A DNA stretch of 15,034 bases from JAJVID01 sp035275805. GTDB taxonomy: Bacteria; Acidobacteriota; Blastocatellia; RBC074. Below the pieces are notes generated by a model that was given only the letters and a program-made list of their open reading frames with translations, did not search any database and was not told the origin of the DNA. The position numbers were made by a program, and so were the translations under genes. Below are positions 6,120-15,034 of the stretch, piece after piece. Location of the stretch: assembly GCA_035275805.1 (NCBI GenBank), contig DATEMG010000297.1:1-15034 (forward strand), read 5' to 3'. Each line of letters opens with the position of its first letter. Within the stretch, counting starts at the first letter, position 1.

Positions 6120-7508
6120 TCACTGATCGTCTATCAACCCCGCTTCGCGGCATTCTTCGAGCTTACGGTAAAGCGTCTTGCGGTCAAGTCCGAGCATATC
6201 AGCCGCGCGCGACTTGTTGCCGCCGGCGCGGCGCAAAGTTTCGGCCACATAGGTTTGCTCCAATTGGCGGAGCGTCATCTGGCTTTCCCGCGCCTGACTC
6301 AAGACGGAGGTCGCGGTTCCCCCGGAGCGCAGCCGCTCCGGCAAATCGTCCGGCGCGAGCGCAGCGCCTCGGGCCATCGCCGCGGCGCGCTCGATCACGT
6401 TTTCGAGTTCCCGCACGTTGCCCGGCCAGGTATAAGCCGTGAGCAGCGCCAGGGCCTCCGCTGAGACATCGAGCGCCGGCTCGCCGGCAGCCTCGGCGTA
6501 TCTGGCGATGAAGTGTTCGATCAGCAGCGGGATGTCGAACGGGCGTTTGCGCAGCGGGGGAATGTTCAATTGGATCACGTTCAGGCGCCAGTAAAGGTCT
6601 TCTCGGAATTTGCCCGTCCTCACCTCGTTCTCAAGATCGCGATTGGTCGCCGCCACCACTCGGGCCTTCACCAGGCGTTCGCGGTCGGAGCCGACCCGTC
6701 GCGACGCGCCGTCCTGCAACACGCGCAGCAGCTTCGGCTGCATGGGCAAAGGCAGGTCGCCGATCTCGTCGAGAAAGATAGTGCCGCCGTCGGCCGCCTC
6801 AAATAACCCGGGCCGGGCCCCTTTGGAGCCGGTGAAGGCGCCGTCGATGTGTCCGAACAATTCCGACTCGATCAACTCCGCCGGAATCGCCGCGCAATTG
6901 ACAGGCACGAAAGCGCCGCCGCGCCCCGACGCGTCGTGAATCGCGCGGGCGACGAGTTCCTTGCCCGTGCCCGACTCGCCGGGGACGAGCACGGTGCTCG
7001 GGCCGCGGGCCGCCTTGGCGATCTGCTCGAATAAATCGCGGATCGGTTTTGACGCCCCGATAATGCGTGACGGCGTTGAAGGCACTTCCCGCCGCAACCG
7101 CGCCGGCTCGCGCCGCGGCGCGCTGTGCTCCAGCGCCTTCGCCACCAGTCCCAGCAACTTCTCCTTGTTGAAGGGTTTGGTCATGTATTGAAAGGCGCCG
7201 GCTTTCACCATGCCGACCGCCTGCTCGACGGAGCCGAAGGCCGTGATGACTATTACCGGAGTTTCGCCGCGCCGCGCGCGGACGGCAGCCAGAATCTCGT
7301 GCCCGGTCACCTCCGGCATCTGCACGTCGGTGATGACCAGGTCAATAAACTCGTGGTCGTTCTCAATGTGCTTAAGCGCAACGCGTCCGTCCGCCGCCGC
7401 GAGCGTCTCATAGCCCGCTTCCTCCAGCAGGAGTTTCATCAGGTCGCGCATGTCATCGCTGTCCTCGACGATCAGCGCCCGAATATTTCTGACGTTTTGC
7501 GCGCTCAT
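6120..7508 (-). CDS. NtrC-family sigma-54-dependent response regulator
   Basis: A 462-residue activator with the classic three parts. The receiver (residues about 10-128) has the acidic residues E15 and D16, phosphoacceptor D61 in VITDVQMPEVTG, T89 and K111 in YMTKPF. The AAA+ domain (about 148-393) has Walker A GESGTGKE (177-184), the sigma-54-contact loop GAFTGS (223-228), Walker B GTIFLDE (242-248), the arginine segment FREDLYWRL (301-309) and sensor II WPGNVREL. The Fis-type helix-turn-helix lies at about 416-455 (GGNKSRAADMLGL). It should use ATP to open sigma-54 promoters when phosphorylated. I chose the ATG at 7508 because receiver homology begins there; the frame stays open to 7583 and another ATG lies at 7538. 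No kinase is directly coupled to it; the hybrid kinases just upstream are candidate phosphate donors (inference). It is an intact counterpart of the degenerate protein at 2919-3938. Confidence 0.92.
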   Translation of the reverse strand: MSAQNVRNIRALIVEDSDDMRDLMKLLLEEAGYETLAAADGRVALKHIENDHEFIDLVITDVQMPEVTGHEILAAVRARRGETPVIVITAFGSVEQAVGMVKAGAFQYMTKPFNKEKLLGLVAKALEHSAPRREPARLRREVPSTPSRIIGASKPIRDLFEQIAKAARGPSTVLVPGESGTGKELVARAIHDASGRGGAFVPVNCAAIPAELIESELFGHIDGAFTGSKGARPGLFEAADGGTIFLDEIGDLPLPMQPKLLRVLQDGASRRVGSDRERLVKARVVAATNRDLENEVRTGKFREDLYWRLNVIQLNIPPLRKRPFDIPLLIEHFIARYAEAAGEPALDVSAEALALLTAYTWPGNVRELENVIERAAAMARGAALAPDDLPERLRSGGTATSVLSQARESQMTLRQLEQTYVAETLRRAGGNKSRAADMLGLDRKTLYRKLEECREAGLIDDQ

Positions 7509-7793
7509 TGAATCTTCATTTATCTTTTGATTTATCATAGGGCAAAAAGTACGACAATAAGCCCGGCGCCACATTCTTCTCAAGAGAGTGTCCCTAGCGA
7601 CTCATCTGAATCTGGGCGGCCAGTCGTTTCTGTGAAACTGTTAGCGTAGCATGGAGGATTGCGGAAAAGATGGGGAGTGGGGAATAGGAAGTGGGGAATG
7701 GGGTAAAGGAAGTTATTTCGCGACTCCCCACTCCCCACTCCCTATTCCCCACTCCCCATCTTCAATCCGCAATCCGCAATCCGTAATCCGCAA
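7509..7793. other. Intergenic region between PAS hybrid kinase and NtrC-type gene
   Basis: About half of this 285-bp gap is the compound repeat element described separately. The rest (7509-7653) should hold the promoter of the NtrC-type gene if it is transcribed on its own. I see no confident -35/-10 or sigma-54 motif on the - strand. Confidence 0.5.
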
Positions 7794-7796
7794 TCA
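7654..7796. repeat. Compound inverted repeat: CCCCACT-type core plus AATCCGC heptamers
   Basis: The core arms at 7669-7697 and 7732-7760 are complementary at 28 of 29 positions and are related to the element at 1470-1553. Outside the core on the right are four tandem heptamers (AATCCGC, AATCCGC, AATCCGT, AATCCGC) and a partial copy, 7764-7796. On the left a single ggattgcgga (7656-7665) is the exact complement of one junction of that array (7766-7775), so the outer heptamers also take part in the stem. The stop codon of the PAS hybrid kinase (TGA, 7796-7794) is part of the last partial heptamer. Confidence 0.9.
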
Positions 7797-9335
7797 GTGG
7801 CCGAACCTTCCGGTAATGCCGGCGATTGCGTGCGCCAGCTCCGCCGCGTTCACCGGCTTGGGCATGTGTATCTGGAAGCCCGCGGCCAGCGCCTGCACGC
7901 GATCTTTGGTTCGACTGTAGGCCGTCAATGCAATCGCCGGAATCCGCCCGCCCTGTTCCGGCTCCATCGCCCGCACCCGGCGTATCAGGCTGTAGCCGTC
8001 TTCTCCCGGCATGGCGATGTCCGACACGATCAGGTCGGGGCCAGGCTTCAGTCGCGCCAGCGCATCCATCGCCGCTTCCGCCGAAGGCGCCGCGATCACG
8101 TCGGCGCCGTATTGCTGCAACCTGATAGCCAGTAAGTCACGCGCGTCGGCCTCATCATCCACCACCAGGATACGCAAACCGGCGAGGTTGGGCTGGTCGC
8201 TCGCGTCAAGCGCTTTACCGATCTCGGCCGCATTCATTTCCGAAATCGCCCGGCTTCCCGACCGCGTGGGTAAAGTAACGGTGAAAGTGGCGCCTTGTCC
8301 CTCACCCGCGCTCTCGGCTTTGATCGCGCCGCCATGCATCTCGACAAGGCGCTCTGCGAGCGCCAGGCCGACGCCCAGCCCGCCCTGGCGCCGCGCGCTC
8401 GATGAGTCGGCCTGGCGGAAGGGGTCAAAGACGTAAGGCAGGAAATCGGGGGTGATGCCCTTGCCCGTATCGCTCACGATTATCCTCGCTTCCGCCTCGC
8501 AGCGCTCCATCCGCGCCACGACGCGCCCTCCGGGCTCGGTGAATTTGATCGCGTTGGAGAGCAGGTTCCAGAAGACCTGTTGCAGACGGTTCGCGTCGCC
8601 CAGGATCGGCCCCGGCGCCGAGTCGAAAGCCACGGTCAACTCGATGTCTTTGGCCTCGGCCATCGGGCGTACGACGTCGAGCGATTCCTCGAGGATCGCG
8701 TCGAGGTAGAGCGGTTGCGCTTCGATGCTCAGCTTGCCGCTCAAAATACGCGCCGTGTCGAGCAGATCTTCGATCAATTTGCTTTGGAGCTCGGCGTTGC
8801 GCTCGATGGTTTGGAGCGCGCGTTCGTAGATTGGATCGCCCGGGCGCCGCGACCGTAACACCTCGGCCCAACCCAGCATGGCGCTCAGCGGCGTGCGCAG
8901 TTCGTGCGAGACGACGGCGAGAAATTCGTCTTTCGCCCGCGCGTTCGATTCGGCCTCGGCCCGCGCGGCCTGTTCGCGCGCCAGCGCTTCCAGAACCTGA
9001 CTCATGCGCTCGTCGTTTTGCTCGACGAATTCGGTAACCCGGCACAACACGCGGCGCGCCTGCCCGTTTTCATCGCGCTCGATCAACCCCACTTCGCAGA
9101 CCTTCTGGTAGTCCCCGCTGCGATGGCGCAACCGGTACACGGCCTGATAGCCTTCCTCCCCACTCTCCAAAGCCGCCGAGACGAGGCCATGCGCTTTTGC
9201 CCGGTCTTCAAGGTGGATTAACTCTACCCAGTCGTCGCGGCTGAAACCTTCCGCGGGCGGGGTATAACCCAGCAAGGCAGCGGCGGCGCGCAAGCGACCG
9301 ATTCGGTTACTCTTTATGCGCCATTGATAGATCAC
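7794..9335 (-). CDS. Hybrid histidine kinase PAS-HisKA-HATPase-REC
   Basis: A 513-residue soluble hybrid kinase with no membrane helix. A PAS_3-type sensor fold covers about residues 1-108 (LLGYTPP, then H/EDR, then YRLRHRSGDY). A short coiled linker leads to HisKA with H144 in VVSHELRTPLSAMLGW. The ATPase domain has the N box NLLSNAIKFTE (N261), G1 SDTGKGI, F box FDPFRQAD and G2 GGLGVGLAL. The C-terminal receiver (about 387-513) has D393/D394, D439 in VSDIAMPGEDG, T471 and K493. The start is a GTG; a clear Shine-Dalgarno just before it and the short gap to the preceding stop support it. Its kinase and receiver parts closely resemble those of the gene upstream, indicating tandem duplication. 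It has no DNA-binding output, so phosphate must move to another regulator. The PAS ligand cannot be read from sequence. Confidence 0.92.
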   Translation of the reverse strand: MIYQWRIKSNRIGRLRAAAALLGYTPPAEGFSRDDWVELIHLEDRAKAHGLVSAALESGEEGYQAVYRLRHRSGDYQKVCEVGLIERDENGQARRVLCRVTEFVEQNDERMSQVLEALAREQAARAEAESNARAKDEFLAVVSHELRTPLSAMLGWAEVLRSRRPGDPIYERALQTIERNAELQSKLIEDLLDTARILSGKLSIEAQPLYLDAILEESLDVVRPMAEAKDIELTVAFDSAPGPILGDANRLQQVFWNLLSNAIKFTEPGGRVVARMERCEAEARIIVSDTGKGITPDFLPYVFDPFRQADSSSARRQGGLGVGLALAERLVEMHGGAIKAESAGEGQGATFTVTLPTRSGSRAISEMNAAEIGKALDASDQPNLAGLRILVVDDEADARDLLAIRLQQYGADVIAAPSAEAAMDALARLKPGPDLIVSDIAMPGEDGYSLIRRVRAMEPEQGGRIPAIALTAYSRTKDRVQALAAGFQIHMPKPVNAAELAHAIAGITGRFGH

Positions 9336-9338
9336 GAA

Positions 9339-9347
9339 CCTTCTCCT
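9339..9347 (-). promoter_or_regulatory. Shine-Dalgarno deciding a GTG start
   Basis: On the - strand AGGAGAAGG occupies 9347-9339, with the GTG start of the PAS hybrid kinase at 9335. The stop codon of the preceding gene is at 9351-9349, so the ribosome binding site begins one base after that stop. This arrangement favours translational coupling of the two kinases. Confidence 0.75.
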
Positions 9348-9348
9348 A

Positions 9349-11553
9349 TCAGTTCAATCTTCCAGTCAAACTGGCGATACTCACCAGCAGTTCATAAAGC
9401 TCAATCGGTTTGGGCAGATGCAGCCGAAAGCCGGCGGCGAGGGCGCGGAGGCGATCTTCGTCTCTGGCGTAAGCGGTTATCGCTATGGCGGGCGTCTTTA
9501 TCCCCTGGCCACGCATGCGCCGGATCAACTCGTAACCGCCGCCGTCGGGCATCGCGATGTCGGCGACCACGATTTCTGGGCGCCAAGCGGTCATAATCTC
9601 CATCGCTTCGGTTATGTCGCCTGCGGTTCGAACTTCAGCCTCTTTCAGTGAGAGGGCGGCGGCCAGCAACTCCCGCTGGTCGGCCTCGTCGTCGACCACC
9701 AAGGCGCGCAACCCTGACAGCTTAGGCGCCGAATCCGGCACGTCGACTTGATGATTCGTCGGCGCCTTCGAAGGCTCCTCGTACATGAGATCATAATGAA
9801 GCGGCATCCTGACTCTGAAAGTCGCGCCCTGGCCCAGGCCGGCGCTCTCGACGTCTACGGCCCCGCCATGCATCTCCACCAGGCTCCGCACAATGGCCAG
9901 GCCCAATCCCAACCCGCCGTGCCTTCTGGTGATGCTGCCGTCGGCCTGACGAAACCGGTCGAAGACAAAGGGCAGGAATTCGGGCGTAATTCCGATGCCT
10001 GTGTCAGCCACCTCGATTTCGGCCTGCCCGTTAACGCGCCTGAGGCGAACTTTCACTGCGCCTTCTGGATGTGTGAACTTGACCGCGTTGTGGACCAGGT
10101 TCCAGATCACCTGCTGGAACCTGTTGCGGTCGATCCGGAACAGGTTCTCCACGGGATCGAGGTCGGTTCGCAAACTCACCCCCTTGGCCTCCGCCGCCGG
10201 GCGAACCGATTCAACCGCTGTCTCGATAACCGAGGCGAGGTCGGTCGGCTCGAGGTCCAGGGCCAAATTGTTGGTGATGATGGACGAAACATCGAGCAGG
10301 TCGTCGACCAGTTTTTTCTGCGTGCGGGCGTTGCGCTCGACGGTCTCCAGTGCGCGCTCTTTGCTCGCTTCGTCGAGACGCCCTTCCCTTGCGAGCGTGA
10401 CCCAGCCGAGCATGGCGTTGAGCGGAGCGCGCAACTCGTGCGATACGGTGGCGAGAAACTCATCCTTCAGGCGGTTGGCCTCTTCGGCCTCGGCCTGCGC
10501 CGCCTGCGCGCGCGCGAGCATCTCGGCGCGCTCGCTCTCGGCGCGCTTGCGCTCGGCGATCTCCTGCTCCAACGCGGCGGCGTGGTGTTGCAGGTCGGCG
10601 TAGAGCCGCGCGTTTTCGTAAAAGACGACGGCCTGGGTCAGCGTGACGGTGAATCGCTCGTCAGCCTCGCTGAAGGCGGGCGCGCCGATCTTCTCGGCCA
10701 GGAAGAGCCATCCGCGGACCTTCTCCGGAGCCCCCTGTCGCAAGATGGGCGCTCCGACGAACGATTTGATGGGCTCCTGTTCCGGCAGGAGGCGCAGCCC
10801 GTTCGCCCCGGAAAGGCGGAGCGACCTGGCGTCTTTGAATTGCTGCTTGAGGAAGCGTTGACAGGTTTGTGGGACGAGGGCATTGACGGCGTCTGAGCGG
10901 TCATAACCGCTGGTGAAGAAGTGACGCAGCGTGACGCCGTCGTCCTCCAGAATGCCGACCGTGGCGCTGCGCGCTCCCAAGATCTCGCGCGCCGTGTCGC
11001 AGAACTTCTTGAGCACCCGCTCCGGGTTCCGCTCCGCCGCCAACCGCTGCCCCAGTTCGATCAGCCGCGAGAGGCGCTGAAGGTTGGCGTTTTCAATCTC
11101 AATGTTCTGCTCGCGCAGCAGCTCGGCCTGCCGTTTGATCTGCTCGGTCTTCCGGTAGAGTTCGACGAAGACCGCGACCTTCGATTTCAGCGACTCTGGC
11201 TCGATCGGCTTGATGATGTAATCCACCGCGCCCAAGCTGTACCCTTGCGAGATGTGCGAATCGCCCGCGCTGTCATACGCCGTCAGGAAGATGATAGGGA
11301 CGCTCCGCGTCCGTTCGCGCCCGCGGATCAGCGCCGCTGTCTCAAGGCCGCTGATGCTCGGCATGTGCACATCCAGCAGAATGACGGCGGCGTCCTCGTC
11401 GAGCAGAAACCTCAGCGCCTCTTCGCCCGAAGAGGCCCTCACCAGATTGCGGTCCGGGGCGTGCAGTATTGTTTCCAGCGCCAGCAGATTGCTGGGGTTG
11501 TCATCCACCATCAGGATGTTGACCTTCTGGTTCCCGTTTTCCATGTTCTTCAT
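9349..11553 (-). CDS. Hybrid histidine kinase REC-GAF-HisKA-HATPase-REC
   Basis: A 734-residue soluble kinase with receivers at both ends. The N-terminal receiver (about 10-130) has D17/D18, D61 in LLDVHMP, T91 and K115. A coiled coil (about 132-165) leads to a GAF domain (about 165-320), then a second Ala/Glu-rich coiled coil. HisKA has H372 in TVSHELRAPLNAMLGW; Ala376 replaces the usual Thr of HELRT, the residue linked to phosphatase activity in this class. The ATPase motifs (NLVHNAVKFTH, ADTGIGI, FDRFRQAD, GGLGLGL) are intact. The C-terminal receiver (about 612-734) has D621/D622, D665 and K715. The gene is 13 nt from the PAS hybrid kinase and similar to it through the last 370 residues or so. 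The start may be at 11553 or at the ATG at 11544; the first lies in the flanking repeat. The N-terminal receiver could gate the kinase in response to another kinase, perhaps the triple-receiver protein encoded upstream (inference). Confidence 0.91.
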   Translation of the reverse strand: MKNMENGNQKVNILMVDDNPSNLLALETILHAPDRNLVRASSGEEALRFLLDEDAAVILLDVHMPSISGLETAALIRGRERTRSVPIIFLTAYDSAGDSHISQGYSLGAVDYIIKPIEPESLKSKVAVFVELYRKTEQIKRQAELLREQNIEIENANLQRLSRLIELGQRLAAERNPERVLKKFCDTAREILGARSATVGILEDDGVTLRHFFTSGYDRSDAVNALVPQTCQRFLKQQFKDARSLRLSGANGLRLLPEQEPIKSFVGAPILRQGAPEKVRGWLFLAEKIGAPAFSEADERFTVTLTQAVVFYENARLYADLQHHAAALEQEIAERKRAESERAEMLARAQAAQAEAEEANRLKDEFLATVSHELRAPLNAMLGWVTLAREGRLDEASKERALETVERNARTQKKLVDDLLDVSSIITNNLALDLEPTDLASVIETAVESVRPAAEAKGVSLRTDLDPVENLFRIDRNRFQQVIWNLVHNAVKFTHPEGAVKVRLRRVNGQAEIEVADTGIGITPEFLPFVFDRFRQADGSITRRHGGLGLGLAIVRSLVEMHGGAVDVESAGLGQGATFRVRMPLHYDLMYEEPSKAPTNHQVDVPDSAPKLSGLRALVVDDEADQRELLAAALSLKEAEVRTAGDITEAMEIMTAWRPEIVVADIAMPDGGGYELIRRMRGQGIKTPAIAITAYARDEDRLRALAAGFRLHLPKPIELYELLVSIASLTGRLN

Positions 11554-11666
11554 TGTTCATTGTTCAATTGTCATTGTTCATTGTTCATTTTCATTTGTCA
11601 TTGCCTTGCGGGCCATTTGACCAGTGACCAATGACAAATGATCAATGAACAATGACAAATGAACAA

Positions 11667-11669
<3 letters not shown>
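11551..11669. repeat. TTCATTG-type inverted heptamer repeat
   Basis: Tandem 7-bp units TTCATTG and variants (TCATTTG, TTCAATTG) run from 11551 to about 11604. A facing array of CAATGAA / CAAATGA units runs from about 11625 to 11669, with a GC-richer centre (ccttgcgggcc) as the loop. The arms pair imperfectly, with small length differences. The element fills the whole gap between two kinase genes. It contains the possible ATG start at 11553-11551 of the downstream gene and reaches the TAA stop (11669-11667) of the upstream gene. Confidence 0.85.

Positions 11670-15034
<3,365 letters not shown>

Noticed and set aside
7651..7920. Small + strand open frame rich in Gly/Ser/Trp/Pro/His
   Set aside because: Its first half is simply the translated repeat element and its second half is antisense to the receiver of the PAS hybrid kinase.
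9748..10896. Open frame of 382 codons on the + strand
   Set aside because: It lies opposite the REC-GAF hybrid kinase, whose domains are complete and in order. The + translation shows no family features.

Overview
This is a GC-rich bacterial window whose content is mostly two-component signalling. I see no rRNA, tRNA, CRISPR array or transposase. The pairing of exported DUF4097-type beta-repeat proteins with large hybrid kinases, a sigma-54 activator and many short palindromic repeats fits Acidobacteriota (perhaps Blastocatellia) best. That assignment is inference from gene content; short tandem heptamer repeats also occur in cyanobacteria.

Layout. On the + strand, 155-2359 holds two tandem genes for exported proteins built from a repeated S-[IVT]-N-G beta-strand unit. 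An AT-richer gap of about 560 bp (2360-2918) follows, with no convincing gene but with a sigma-54-like promoter candidate. Next, 2919-3938 encodes a strongly degenerated relative of sigma-54 activators that keeps its Fis-type DNA-binding end. Everything from 4040 to the right edge is on the - strand. In transcription order it comprises: a very large hybrid kinase entering from beyond the right edge (11667-15034; tandem HAMP, GAF, kinase, three receivers); a REC-GAF-kinase-REC hybrid (9349-11553); a PAS-kinase-REC hybrid (7794-9335); an NtrC-type sigma-54 response regulator (6120-7508); and a classic membrane kinase/OmpR-type regulator pair with an ATGA overlap (4040-5682).

How the genes may work together. 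The three hybrid kinases have no DNA-binding output of their own, so they probably feed, through phosphorelay or receiver-receiver cross-talk, into the NtrC-type or OmpR-type regulators or into targets outside the window. The two middle hybrids look like tandem paralogues and are translationally coupled. The membrane kinase/OmpR pair looks like a self-contained system.

The most unusual theme is five separate inverted-repeat elements made of 7- or 8-bp tandem units (CCCCACT-like, GTGAAGGG-like, AATCCGC-like, TTCATTG-like). Four sit in gene gaps and often supply a neighbour's stop codon. The fifth, exactly 123 bp, lies in frame inside the largest kinase gene and encodes a 41-residue linker. Two protein-level oddities are the sigma-54 activator relative that has lost its ATPase and sigma-54-contact motifs, and a middle receiver domain in the big kinase with Asn in place of the phosphoacceptor Asp.
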